Shown here one piece after another: positions 1 to 8,616 of a stretch of 64,000 bases of DNA (position 1 is the stretch's first letter; every line of letters begins with the position of its first letter). The position numbers and the translations under genes were made by a program. The notes under the pieces were generated by a model that had not been told where the DNA came from, did not search any database, and saw nothing but the letters and a program-made list of their open reading frames with translations. Source of the stretch: Deltaproteobacteria bacterium (lineage in GTDB: Bacteria > Desulfobacterota > GWC2-55-46); contig JADLDY010000063.1 of the NCBI GenBank assembly GCA_020846435.1, forward strand, positions 37,552-101,551, written 5' to 3'.

Positions 1-932
1 ATCTGCGGGGCAGAATGGACGTTGCCGTCGAGGACGATGGCGAGGCGCTTGCCTACATTCTGGCTCGTCACCCTCTCGAATATCCGGCCGCCGTTGGCGT
101 CGAAGGTCAGGGAGACGTACGGCTCGTTGTACTGGCTGTCAAAGGCGACCCTCGCGTCCGATAGAGAGTCCCCAGTGAGGAGCGGATCCTTCTTTACGAG
201 GTACGGGGTCTTCTCGACCTGTCCGGTCTCTTTGTTCACGGACTGCTGGTAGAGCACCTCCGAGCCGAAAGGCGCTCCTGCGCTCGCCGCGGCGGCCGGG
301 TCCATCGACTCGTCAACGAGCCTGAACTCGAGGACAGCCGTCTTGCCGATGAGCTGTATGGCCCTTTCAGGGTCCTTGAGGCCTGGGAGCTGTATGACTA
401 TCTCGTCTTCGCCCTGCTTCTGGATGATGGGCTCGGCGACGCCAAACTTGTCTATCCTGTTTCTTATGGTCTCGAGCCCCTGGGAGACGGCCGAGTCCTT
501 TATGCGCTTTACTTCTTCGTCGGAAAGACTGAAAAGGAGGCGGCCGTTCTGATCGACCGGCTCATTGAAGACGCCGAACTCGTCGTCAAGGACCTTTTTA
601 ATCTCTCCCTTTGTCTTCTCATCCGGGTAGGCGACTTCTACCGAGCTCGCGCCAATCCTCGTCACGCTGTAATACGCGATGGACTTGGCCTTCAAGGCGT
701 CCTCTACCGTCCCGGTGAGCCTGTGCGTATGGCTCTCTACCGCCTTTGCCTGGTCGACGCTCAAGACAAGGTGCATGCCGCCCTGGAGGTCAAGCCCCAG
801 GTTTATCTTGGGGACATTGTCGGCCCAGAAGGACGGCAGGCTCTTTGAAAGAGGGGTCGACGGCAGGAATAGCGCCAGCGCGGCAATCGTGAACACCGCG
901 AGCATGACTATACGCCATAAGATGCTTTTCAT
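1..932 (-). CDS. secD: Protein translocase subunit SecD (partial, C-terminus outside window)
   Basis: Inner-membrane subunit of the SecDF complex, which uses the proton gradient to help SecYEG export proteins. About 310 N-terminal codons are visible, read leftwards from an ATG at 932; the rest lies beyond position 1. Residues about 4-24 form the first membrane helix. The family signature LGLDLQGGMH is at about residues 45-54, followed by the periplasmic P1 region. The visible part ends just after LAIVLDGNVHSAP, which precedes the second membrane helix in this family. It lies downstream of yajC and tgt, the usual order. A hairpin with a T-run sits in the 71-nt yajC-secD gap and could reduce read-through. 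Family assignment is firm. Confidence 0.97.
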   Translation of the reverse strand, partial: MKSILWRIVMLAVFTIAALALFLPSTPLSKSLPSFWADNVPKINLGLDLQGGMHLVLSVDQAKAVESHTHRLTGTVEDALKAKSIAYYSVTRIGASSVEVAYPDEKTKGEIKKVLDDEFGVFNEPVDQNGRLLFSLSDEEVKRIKDSAVSQGLETIRNRIDKFGVAEPIIQKQGEDEIVIQLPGLKDPERAIQLIGKTAVLEFRLVDESMDPAAAASAGAPFGSEVLYQQSVNKETGQVEKTPYLVKKDPLLTGDSLSDARVAFDSQYNEPYVSLTFDANGGRIFERVTSQNVGKRLAIVLDGNVHSAPQ

Positions 933-952
933 TATTTACTCCGCAGTATTTC

Positions 953-986
953 TCAAAAGCAAAAGGCCGCCCCTTTCAGGGCGGCG
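953..986 (-). terminator. Hairpin with T-run between yajC and secD
   Basis: On the minus strand, a GC-rich stem (GCCGCCC pairing with GGGCGGC, roughly 966-985) is followed by CTTTTGCTTTT. It looks like an intrinsic terminator inside an otherwise continuous gene series, so it may attenuate rather than end transcription before secD. No termination data are available. Confidence 0.5.
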
Positions 987-1003
987 CATGTCTTGCCGTT
1001 CTG

Positions 1004-1330
1004 TTATCCCTGGGACTTTCTTACTGTTACGGCTTCCTTGGAGACCTTCACCTTCACGCCGTCCGATATCTCGAGAGATATCGAATCCTCGTTGACCGAC
1101 GCGACCTTGCCGTGTATCCCGCCGGAGGTGATGACATTGTCCCCCTTCTGTATGGCCGAGAGCATCTGCTTGTGCTCCTTGGCCCTCTTCTGCTGGGGCC
1201 TTATGAGGAGGAAGTAGAATATCACGAAAAGGATGATAAGGGGAGCTATGCTCATTATGCCCGAGAGTCCCGGGGTTGCCGCCTGCGGCGCGCCTTCAGC
1301 GTACGCAAGGGCTACTGGAAAGAAAAACAC
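1004..1330 (-). CDS. yajC: Preprotein translocase accessory subunit YajC
   Basis: Small single-pass membrane protein that associates with SecDF. The 108 residues include a short N-terminal segment, one hydrophobic helix at about residues 26-45, the typical LLIRPQQKRAKEH sequence just after it, and a small basic cytoplasmic domain containing GDNVITSGGIHGKV. The start is GTG at 1330 with GGAGG seven nucleotides upstream. It lies 24 nt after tgt and before secD, the common tgt-yajC-secD order. Identification is firm. Confidence 0.97.
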   Translation of the reverse strand: MFFFPVALAYAEGAPQAATPGLSGIMSIAPLIILFVIFYFLLIRPQQKRAKEHKQMLSAIQKGDNVITSGGIHGKVASVNEDSISLEISDGVKVKVSKEAVTVRKSQG

Positions 1331-1354
1331 TGTACGACCTCCTTGGTTTGTTCC

Positions 1355-2488
<1,134 letters not shown>

Positions 2489-2530
2489 TTATCAATTCCA
2501 ACGGGTTGCTGAAAAACCTTGATTTTATTA

Positions 2531-2652
2531 AGGCTGTTCAAAAAGCTCCATATGCGCGTTGTAGAGGAGCGAGTGATGAGGCGTACTCTTTTGTACGCCG
2601 CAATTGCGAGCTTTGAGGCCAACAAAGCAGATGGGGAGCTTGAGGCAGCCTG
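2531..2652. repeat. Palindromic intergenic element, copy A
   Basis: Full 122-bp copy of the window's repeat family. The left end AGGCTGTTCAAAAAGCTCCA is roughly the inverse complement of the right end, and a central GGCGTAC/GTACGCC hairpin has a TCTTTT loop. It lies between tgt and queA, and its right end is 1 nt from the queA stop codon (2656-2654). Transcripts from queA into tgt must pass through it. Confidence 0.85.
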
Positions 2653-2653
2653 A

Positions 2654-3673
2654 TTATTCGATGAACATCGCGTCCCCATAACTGAAGAACCGGTACTCTT
2701 CTTTTACGGCTTCCCTGTAAGCCTCAAGCGCGAGCTCCCTGCCCGCGAAAGCTGAGACCAGCATAAGGAGCGTCGACTCAGGAAGGTGAAAGTTGGTCAA
2801 GAGCGCGTCAACCACCCTGAACCTGTACCCGGGGTAGATGAACAGGCTGGTCGCCCCTTCGAGAACAGGGGAGGCAAAACCGTTCGCGGCGCTTGCCTCA
2901 AGGGCCCTCGTCGAAGTCGTGCCGACCGCCACGACCCTCCTGCCCTCTTCCTTTGCCTTCACAACGGCCGCGAATACAGACGCGTCTATCCTGTACCGCT
3001 CGCGCATCATCCTGTGCTCTTCTATCTTCTCGACGCGCACAGGCATGAAGGTGCCTGGGCCCGTATGGAGCGTTACATGACAGACCTCGACGCCTCTGGC
3101 CTTTATCTCTTGTATCAGGGGCTCCGTGAAATGGAGGCCGGCTGTGGGAGCCGCGACAGCGCCGTCGACCCCGGCGAAGACCGTCTGATAACGCAGAGTA
3201 TCAGCCTCAATCGCCTCCCTCTTTATATAAGGCGGCAGAGGCACTTTGCCGATCCTTTCGAGGTCAAGGGGGCAGGAGAAACGGAACAGGAAGAGCCCTT
3301 CGGAGTCAAGCCCGAGAAAACTCCCCTCGACCCCGTCGAAAAACACCTTGGCCCCCGGCTTCATCCCCTTGCCCGGTCTGGCAAGGCACTTCCATTCCTC
3401 TTCAGAGCCTGATGAGAGCTTTTCAACGAGAAGAAGCTCGACCTTCCCGCCTGTTGGCTTTACGCCGAGGAGCCTCGTGGGTATGACCCTCGTGTCGTTC
3501 AACACAAGGAGGTCCCCCTCGCGCAGGCGGCCCGGGAAATCGGTGAAAGAGCCATGCGCTATGGCTCGATCCTTTCTCGAGACCATCATCAGGCGCGAAG
3601 AGTCCCTTTCATCCAGAGGCTCTTGCGCGATGAGCCTCTCAGGGAGGTCGAATGTGAAGTCTTTCAAGTCCAT
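2654..3673 (-). CDS. queA: S-adenosylmethionine:tRNA ribosyltransferase-isomerase (QueA)
   Basis: Transfers and isomerises the ribose of SAM onto preQ1-tRNA, giving epoxyqueuosine. With the start at 3673 (MDLKDFTFDLP) it has 339 residues, the normal length. The reading frame runs upstream to 3748, but the family begins with the MDLKDFTFDLPERLIAQEP-type sequence, and the 3673 ATG has AGAGA six nucleotides upstream. Conserved blocks include LVLNDTRVIPTRL, GPGTFMPVR and TNFHLPESTLLMLVSAFAG. A 42-codon membrane-peptide gene ends 16 nt before this start, so the two are probably co-transcribed. Tgt follows after a repeat element. Confidence 0.97.
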   Translation of the reverse strand: MDLKDFTFDLPERLIAQEPLDERDSSRLMMVSRKDRAIAHGSFTDFPGRLREGDLLVLNDTRVIPTRLLGVKPTGGKVELLLVEKLSSGSEEEWKCLARPGKGMKPGAKVFFDGVEGSFLGLDSEGLFLFRFSCPLDLERIGKVPLPPYIKREAIEADTLRYQTVFAGVDGAVAAPTAGLHFTEPLIQEIKARGVEVCHVTLHTGPGTFMPVRVEKIEEHRMMRERYRIDASVFAAVVKAKEEGRRVVAVGTTSTRALEASAANGFASPVLEGATSLFIYPGYRFRVVDALLTNFHLPESTLLMLVSAFAGRELALEAYREAVKEEYRFFSYGDAMFIE

Positions 3674-3689
3674 GTCATTCTCTGCGTGG

Positions 3690-3818
3690 TTAATCCCAGT
3701 TAAGCCATATTGAAATAATAAAGATAGATACCCAAAATATAATAACAATAACTTGCCAGGTAAGGCTGTTCTTGTAATGCTCCATATTAATCTTGTTGTA
3801 GGTTATTTTTTTGCTCAT
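3690..3818 (-). CDS. Small single-pass membrane peptide upstream of queA
   Basis: A 42-codon frame with an ATG at 3818, preceded by CAGGAGGAGTAA, a near-perfect ribosome-binding site with 5-8 nt spacing. The product is basic and polar at the N-terminus (MSKKITYNKINMEHYKN). It then has one strongly hydrophobic segment, residues 21-39 (WQVIVIIFWVSIFIISIWL), and a short NWD tail. It ends 16 nt before the queA start on the same strand, so it probably shares the queA transcript. I do not recognise a family. The ribosome-binding site, the hydrophobicity pattern and the position argue for a real gene; its AT-rich sequence and short length argue for caution. Confidence 0.55.
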   Translation of the reverse strand: MSKKITYNKINMEHYKNSLTWQVIVIIFWVSIFIISIWLNWD

Positions 3819-3942
3819 TTACTCCTCCTGATTGAGCCGCAAATAGGAGACTCCCACCCTGTCAGCCGTCAAAGTCGCTCAGGAGCCTCCTGTTCGATTT
3901 AAACTCCCTTGACTCAGCAACTCGCAAAAAAACTTTTTGTCT

Positions 3943-4065
3943 AGGCCGTTCAAAAAGGTCCATATGCGAGGCATCGAGACGCGAGGAATGAGGCGTACTT
4001 TTTATGTACGCCGCAATTACGAGCGGCGATGATAACGACGCAGATGGGCCTTTTTCAGCGGCCTG
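3943..4065. repeat. Palindromic intergenic element, copy B
   Basis: Copy of the same family: AGGCCGTTCAAAAAGGTCCATATGCG at the left, a GGCGTACTTTTTATGTACGCC hairpin in the middle, and CGCAGATGGGCC...GCGGCCTG at the right. Its right end is 9 nt from the stop codon of the SpoIID-like gene. The remaining 120 nt up to the small membrane-peptide gene show no further feature. Confidence 0.82.
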
Positions 4066-4074
4066 TCAGGCGCT

Positions 4075-5178
4075 CTACCAGAGTTTCGTCAGAGAAGTGC
4101 CCGGATAGAAGTGAAGGAGTATCTGCCTGTAGGAGTAGCCGTTCTCGGCCATGCCCTTCGCGCCCCACTGAGAGAGGCCCACGCCGTGACCTGAGCCCTT
4201 GCCCCTGAAGACGAACATCTCGCCCCCGCGCTCGACATAGAACATCGCTGACCTTATGACAGAGTACCCTACGACGCTCCTCAACTCCTCGCCGGCAAGC
4301 CTTATCTCGCGCCCCTCGGAGTCCCGCACGGCAAGAGTCTTGACCCTGCCTGAAGGCGTCGTCTCCAGCACCTCGAGAGCCGCCGGGTCACCTATCGAGC
4401 GGCCTGAGCGCCTCAACGCTTCGCCAAGGCCCGCGGCTGTCGCGGTGTAATCCCATTCAAACCTCGGCGCCCCTTTGTCAAACGGGCTCTCGACAGGCAT
4501 GAGGTAAGGGTAGTCCCTCGACCATACGGCCCGCGAAGCCTCGGTCATGCCCCCGGCGTTTGAATGGTAGACGGTTAGGGCCGGCTCGTCTTCGAACATG
4601 AGCACCTCTCCGGCTGTCGCGGCAACCGCATTTACCGCGGCCGGGTCTTCGGAAGCGGCCCCTGAGTAGACCTGCCCCATGACGGAGCTCTCAACGTGCC
4701 AGGGGGAGCCTGCGCGCTTGTTCCTGTTGAACAGGGCGTAGGTCCTCGCTATGACGGCCTGTGTCTTTATGACGTCCTCATGCCACTTCGAGGAGATCTC
4801 GTTGTTTATTATCCCCGCGAGGTAAGCTTCTATCGGGAGTTCGTTTATGACAAGAAGCCCCTGCTTTCCCGAGGCTATCTCAATTGAGCCCCGGTACGGC
4901 CGTCCGTTGACGAGTATGTGGCCGTTGTCAGGGAGGAGCCTCAAGGGCAGGCTCCTCGTCTTTCCGTTGACGCGGGCCTCTCCAGAGCCGCCGCTCCTTA
5001 TGACAAGAGAGCCCCTGTCCGTGCCCTTCACTTCCAGGGAAGGGACTTCTTTCATGATGAGGACGCGTATCTTCTCGCCGTATCCGGCCTGACCGGGGAC
5101 CGAGTGCAGGCACCCTGAGACAAAAAACACGAGGAGTATTACAAGACGCCAGGGCCTATGCTTGAGATAAGATGTCAT
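4075..5178 (-). CDS. SpoIID/LytB-domain lipoprotein
   Basis: SpoIID-family proteins are lytic enzymes or amidase enhancers that act on peptidoglycan. From the ATG at 5178 the product has 367 residues: a basic start (KHRPWR), a hydrophobic helix and a lipobox VSGC with the cysteine at about 23. A frame start at 5298 would add 40 arginine-rich residues before the signal and is unlikely. The SpoIID domain follows, with ELPIEAYLAGIINNEISSKW and AVIARTYAL near the middle and GSGHGVGLSQWGAKGMAENG near the end. There is no sporulation context, so a cell-envelope role as in other Gram-negatives is inferred. DUF2065 lies 14 nt upstream. Confidence 0.9.
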   Translation of the reverse strand: MTSYLKHRPWRLVILLVFFVSGCLHSVPGQAGYGEKIRVLIMKEVPSLEVKGTDRGSLVIRSGGSGEARVNGKTRSLPLRLLPDNGHILVNGRPYRGSIEIASGKQGLLVINELPIEAYLAGIINNEISSKWHEDVIKTQAVIARTYALFNRNKRAGSPWHVESSVMGQVYSGAASEDPAAVNAVAATAGEVLMFEDEPALTVYHSNAGGMTEASRAVWSRDYPYLMPVESPFDKGAPRFEWDYTATAAGLGEALRRSGRSIGDPAALEVLETTPSGRVKTLAVRDSEGREIRLAGEELRSVVGYSVIRSAMFYVERGGEMFVFRGKGSGHGVGLSQWGAKGMAENGYSYRQILLHFYPGTSLTKLW

Positions 5179-5192
5179 TGTTTTTCCGGGGG

Positions 5193-5381
5193 TCAAAAGA
5201 CGCGGACCACCACAAGGAGCAGCAGCCCGGAGATGACGGCGACCAGACCGATCACCCTCATCGGAGAGTCCTGAGCCTCCTGCAACGCAGCGGCCCACTG
5301 TCTCACCTTCGACGGGAACGCAAGGTACGGGAGCCCCTCGATTATGAGAAGCGCGCCGAGTACGGCCAGGACAATGTCCAT
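5193..5381 (-). CDS. DUF2065 (YjeT-like) small membrane protein
   Basis: A 62-residue protein with two membrane helices, about residues 3-21 and 42-60. Between them is the family sequence PSKVRQWAAALQEAQDSPMRVIGL, matching DUF2065, whose function is not established. It ends 14 nt before the SpoIID-like lipoprotein gene and is probably co-transcribed with it. Its upstream region begins with the tandem repeat block at 5417-5792. Confidence 0.85.
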   Translation of the reverse strand: MDIVLAVLGALLIIEGLPYLAFPSKVRQWAAALQEAQDSPMRVIGLVAVISGLLLLVVVRVF

Positions 5382-5416
5382 AGTTTTATTTGTTTGTAAT
5401 ATCCCTTATGGCCACT

Positions 5417-5540
5417 CAAGCTCAAACAAGCTCCATATATTTCTCGTCGAGGAGCGAGGAGTGAGGCGTACTTTTTTGTACGCCGCAATTACGAGCCTTG
5501 CAGCCAACGACGCAAATGGACTTTTTTTGAAGAGCCACTG
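5417..5540. repeat. Palindromic intergenic element, copy C (tandem unit 1)
   Basis: First of three head-to-tail copies. The left end is divergent (GCTCAAACAAGCTCCATAT). The central GGCGTACTTTTTTGTACGCC hairpin is intact, and the right end reads CGCAAATGGACTTTTTTTGAAGAGCCACTG. It lies just upstream of the DUF2065 start. Confidence 0.8.
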
Positions 5541-5542
5541 TT

Positions 5543-5668
5543 CAGTCTGCTCAAAAAGCTCCAGCTGATAGGCGTCGAGGAGCGAGGAATGAGGCGTACT
5601 CTTTTGTACGCCGCAATTACGAGCCTTGCAGCCAACGATGCAAATGGATTTTTTTTGAAGAGCCACTG
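5543..5668. repeat. Palindromic intergenic element, copy D (tandem unit 2)
   Basis: Middle unit of the triplet. It shares the altered right end (GAAGAGCCACTG) with unit 1 and the altered left end (CTCCAGCTGATAGGCGTC) with unit 3. This suggests local duplication rather than three independent insertions. Confidence 0.82.
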
Positions 5669-5670
5669 TT

Positions 5671-5792
5671 CAGGCTGCTCAAAAAGCTCCAGCTGATAGG
5701 CGTCGAGGAGCGAGGAATGAGGCGTACTCTTTTGTACGCCTCAATTACGCGCGACGCTGACAACGACGCAGATGGACTTTTTGTGCAGCCTG
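5671..5792. repeat. Palindromic intergenic element, copy E (tandem unit 3)
   Basis: Last unit of the triplet. It ends in the standard GCAGCCTG, 3 nt from the stop codon of the mono-haem cytochrome gene, the same position relative to a gene end as copies A, F, G and H. Confidence 0.83.
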
Positions 5793-5795
5793 AGG

Positions 5796-6167
5796 TCATC
5801 TGCCCTTGCAGTTGCACAGCTTCCTCAGATAATCCTTGAGGGAGACGATCTCCTGCTTTGAAAGCGTCTTGCCGAAAGGGGGCATGAGGCTCGACTTGCT
5901 CGTCGCCGTGCCGCCGTCCGTTATGGCGCTTATTATGTCCCCATCCGTGAGCTTGCCCATCTCGAGGGCGCTCGTGTGGTCGCGCGGGGTCACCGGCATC
6001 TCTTTCGTGGCGTTCGGGCCGTCTCCCATGCCCTTTAATCCGTGGCACTGAGCGCAGTGGAACATGTACAGGTCCTGCGCTGTCTCGGCCAGAGCGCCTG
6101 AGGCTCCGGCTGACAAAAACAACCCGAGAACAAGGGCTGCGGTGAACGATCTCCTGGGCTCAAACAT
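5796..6167 (-). CDS. Mono-haem cytochrome c
   Basis: Small periplasmic class I-type cytochrome c of 123 residues. A signal peptide spans residues 1-27 (cut after GALA). The haem site CAQCH is at 38-42 and a likely axial methionine is in SLMPPFGKTLS near residue 94. The C-terminal helix ends in an extra cysteine pair (CNCKGR), whose role is unknown. The start at 6167 has AGGAG five nucleotides upstream. The neighbouring upstream gene encodes a di-haem cytochrome, 33 nt away, so the two probably form one electron-carrier operon. The redox partner cannot be read from this region. Confidence 0.92.
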   Translation of the reverse strand: MFEPRRSFTAALVLGLFLSAGASGALAETAQDLYMFHCAQCHGLKGMGDGPNATKEMPVTPRDHTSALEMGKLTDGDIISAITDGGTATSKSSLMPPFGKTLSKQEIVSLKDYLRKLCNCKGR

Positions 6168-6200
6168 GTGGCTCCTTTCGGCTGGGGCGCGTCAAGCGTC

Positions 6201-6866
6201 TCAATTCAGGCTGCTGACATAGGAGGCAAGCTCCTTCAATTCCGATTCCTTCAATATGCCAGCGTAAACTGGCATCATCTTCACAGGCTTGAAGACTTTA
6301 GGGTTCTTCAGATAAGCGAAGACCCAGTCAGGGTTGAGCCGCTCAGAAGCGCCGGCAAAGGTCGGGCCTGTAAGCCCTCCTGCCATCTTGCCCCTGACCC
6401 TCGCGCTGTGGCAGCCGTAGCACGACTGCTTCTTGACGAATATTATCCTGCCCCTGGGGTTGTCTACGGCTGGCAGGCCAAGCGGCTTCACTTCCCTGGA
6501 TTTGAGCCCCATGAGATAGGCCGCGACGTCGGATGAGTCCTTCTGGGAGAGCTTCGGGTGATCCCCCCTGTTCCTCTCGGTTATCGAGTTGTAGGCAAAA
6601 GGCCTTATGGGCTGCGGGTTGGCGAGCCACTTCGCGAGAAAGCCGTCCTTGAACTTGCTGCCGGCATACCAGAGCTCAGGGCCTTTTTTGGCCATCTGGT
6701 CTTTTATGGTCTTCTCTCTGGCAGGCCCCTCGACCTGATGGCAGCCAGAGCACTTGTTGGCCTCAAAAGCCTTCCTGCCTTCGGCGACCCCGGCGTGAGA
6801 AGGGAGGCTCCATAAAAAGGCCGCGGAAAGAAGCCCAGCTGAGAGTAAACGCCTGAAAGATGTCAT
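6201..6866 (-). CDS. Di-haem cytochrome c
   Basis: Periplasmic electron carrier of 221 residues with a signal peptide (residues 1-25, ending PSHA) and two CxxCH haem sites, CSGCH at about 39-43 and CYGCH at about 149-153. Each lies in its own cytochrome c-like domain; the second ends with MMPVYAGILKESELKELASYV, a likely Met ligand and the closing helix. I start it at 6866, where AGGAG is 8 nt upstream. The frame extends to 6974, but that extension covers a good promoter and has no signal-like features. It heads a two-gene operon with the mono-haem cytochrome. The pathway is unknown. Confidence 0.92.
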   Translation of the reverse strand: MTSFRRLLSAGLLSAAFLWSLPSHAGVAEGRKAFEANKCSGCHQVEGPAREKTIKDQMAKKGPELWYAGSKFKDGFLAKWLANPQPIRPFAYNSITERNRGDHPKLSQKDSSDVAAYLMGLKSREVKPLGLPAVDNPRGRIIFVKKQSCYGCHSARVRGKMAGGLTGPTFAGASERLNPDWVFAYLKNPKVFKPVKMMPVYAGILKESELKELASYVSSLN

Positions 6867-6912
6867 GTCAACGACTCCTTTTTTTAAAAAAGGCCGGTTC
6901 AATACAGCTTTT

Positions 6913-6941
6913 ATGGTAACCATACGCAAAGGGTTTGTCAA
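6913..6941 (-). promoter_or_regulatory. Sigma-70-like promoter of the cytochrome operon
   Basis: On the minus strand, TTGACA (6941-6936) is 17 nt from TACCAT (6918-6913), followed by about 46 nt to the start codon at 6866. The -35 is perfect and the -10 matches four of six. The placement supports the shorter start of the di-haem gene. Confidence 0.6.
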
Positions 6942-6977
6942 GGGGAACTCATGCCGAAAAGGCTTGAAAAACACGGG

Positions 6978-7020
6978 TTTTGAAGGGCCGCGGCCCGTAG
7001 TGGCCGCAACCCTTCAAAAG
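6978..7020. terminator. Long hairpin between the cytochrome operon and rng
   Basis: An imperfect stem of about 17 bp: TTTTGAAGGG and CGGCC pair with GGCCGC and CCCTTCAAAA. It lies downstream of rng and upstream of the cytochrome promoter. It resembles an intrinsic terminator for rng, but the T-run after the stem is short. Confidence 0.5.
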
Positions 7021-7051
7021 ATGGGGGGGAATCATGTCCGTCAGGAAAACG

Positions 7052-7095
7052 ATCCTTGATGACAACAACGCAGATGGGGCTTTTGGGACAACCTG
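7052..7095. repeat. Palindromic intergenic element, right-half remnant F
   Basis: Only the right arm of the family remains (GATGACAACAACGCAGATGG then GGCTTTTGGGACAACCTG). It ends 2 nt from the rng stop codon, like other copies. Confidence 0.65.
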
Positions 7096-7097
7096 CG

Positions 7098-8588
7098 TCA
7101 GATTATCTCGAACCTCTCCTGATGGAACCTGTCAACCGGCTTCACGATTATCTGGTGTCCGGTTTTCTTCTCAAGGTCGGCAAGCGGCGAGGGGTCTTCC
7201 TTGAGCCTCTCGGCTATTGCCACGCTCACGTAGAGGCTGGCCTTCTTCTTTCTAATCGGCAGCTCCCTTGCGAGCTCCCTGTATATCTCCATTATGACCG
7301 TATCCCTGGCCTTGACGTTGGAGTTTCCGTCGCAGTACGGGCACGGCTCGCACAGGGAATGCACGAGGGACTCCCTCACCCTCTTTCTCGTCATCTCGAC
7401 TATGCCGAGCTCGGATATCTTGAGGATATTTGTCCTGGCCTTGTCTACCTTCAAGGCCTCTTTCAGGGCGTTGTAGACCTTCTCCCGGTCGGCTGTCCTT
7501 GCCATGTCTATGAAGTCGATGACGATTATGCCGCCGATGTTGCGAAGACGTAGCTGATAGACAGCCTCTTTCACGGCCTCGAGGTTCGTCTTCAATATAG
7601 TCTCGTCAGAGCTCTTCTTGCCGACGTACTTGCCGGTGTTGACGTCGATGGCGGTCAAGGCCTCCATCTGGTCTATCACGAGGTGGCCGCCGGAGCGGAG
7701 CCAGACCTTTCTTTCGATGGCGTCGGCAAGCTCTATCTCTATGCCGTTGGCGTCGAATATATCCTCTTCGCCCTGATAGAGCTCGATCCTGTCCGCGAGG
7801 TGCGGCATGAACTCCTCTACGAACTTCTTAGCCCTCTCGTACTCTTCCTTCGAGTCTATGACGAGCCTGTCTATGTCGCTCGAGAAGATGTCCCTTATTA
7901 TCCTCAGGGTAAGGTCAAGCTCCTCCCAGACGAGCCCCGGAGTCCTGACCTGCTCTTTTTTCTTCTGGATGGCCTGCCAGAGCTTTATCAGAAACTGCAT
8001 GTCCGCCTCGATATCTTCCCGGGACATGCCCTCGCACACGGTCCTTATGATAAAGCCGTTGCCCGGAGGCTTCATCGAGTGGACTATCTCGCGCAGGCGC
8101 CTTCTCTCCTTCTCGCTCGATATTCTTCTGGAGATGGCGACCTTGTCGTAGGTAGGCATGAAGACGAGATAGCGGCCCGGCAGGGAGACATAGGAGGTGA
8201 CGCGCGCGCCCTTGGTGCCTATCGGCTCCTTGGCGGCCTGCACCAATACCTCGTTGCCTTCCTTTATGAGGTCCTGTATGCGTACCTCGGCGCGCTTCTT
8301 GCGCTCCTCCTCGTTGTCCTCCTCCTCGTCGACAGGCTCTTGTATGTCGGAGACATGGAGGAACGAGGTGCGCTGGACGCCTATCTCCACAAAGGCGGAC
8401 TGCATGCCCGGAAGCACACGGACGACCTTGCCCTTGTAGATGTTGCCGGTTATGCCCCTGTCCTTGGCGCGCTCCACGTAGAACTCGACCAGGCGGCCCT
8501 GTTCAACCATGGCGACCCTGGTCTCAAAGGGGTTATAGTTGATGATAAGCTCTGTCTTGTTATTATTGGAATTTTCGTTTTTCATCAA
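7098..8588 (-). CDS. rng: Ribonuclease G/E family endoribonuclease
   Basis: Single-strand endoribonuclease for rRNA maturation and mRNA turnover. It has 496 residues, the size of RNase G, without the long C-terminal scaffold of RNase E. The S1 domain spans about residues 45-130 and is interrupted by an acidic insert (EEEDNEEERKKR, 88-99). Catalytic Asp315 (AIDVNTGKYVG) and Asp358 (IVIDFIDM) are present, as is the zinc-link region CEPCPYC at 413-419. The frame begins at TTG 8588 or ATG 8585; GGAGGG lies 10-13 nt upstream of these. It is 28 nt after the TIGR03960-type radical SAM gene, a pairing common in this part of bacteria. Confidence 0.96.
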   Translation of the reverse strand: MMKNENSNNNKTELIINYNPFETRVAMVEQGRLVEFYVERAKDRGITGNIYKGKVVRVLPGMQSAFVEIGVQRTSFLHVSDIQEPVDEEEDNEEERKKRAEVRIQDLIKEGNEVLVQAAKEPIGTKGARVTSYVSLPGRYLVFMPTYDKVAISRRISSEKERRRLREIVHSMKPPGNGFIIRTVCEGMSREDIEADMQFLIKLWQAIQKKKEQVRTPGLVWEELDLTLRIIRDIFSSDIDRLVIDSKEEYERAKKFVEEFMPHLADRIELYQGEEDIFDANGIEIELADAIERKVWLRSGGHLVIDQMEALTAIDVNTGKYVGKKSSDETILKTNLEAVKEAVYQLRLRNIGGIIVIDFIDMARTADREKVYNALKEALKVDKARTNILKISELGIVEMTRKRVRESLVHSLCEPCPYCDGNSNVKARDTVIMEIYRELARELPIRKKKASLYVSVAIAERLKEDPSPLADLEKKTGHQIIVKPVDRFHQERFEII

Positions 8589-8616
8589 AGGCGGACTTCC
8601 CTCCGGGAATAGAGAG

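Noticed and set aside
5406..5666. 86-codon ORF across the tandem repeats (and similar ORFs at 2467-2679, 5617-6048, 13934-14167)
   Set aside because: They only translate the palindromic intergenic element; similar peptides (KKVRLTPRSST) recur at each copy in whichever frame is open.
5411..5800. CRISPR array
   Set aside because: The three tandem units are 120-bp palindromic elements with no unique spacers and there are no cas genes.
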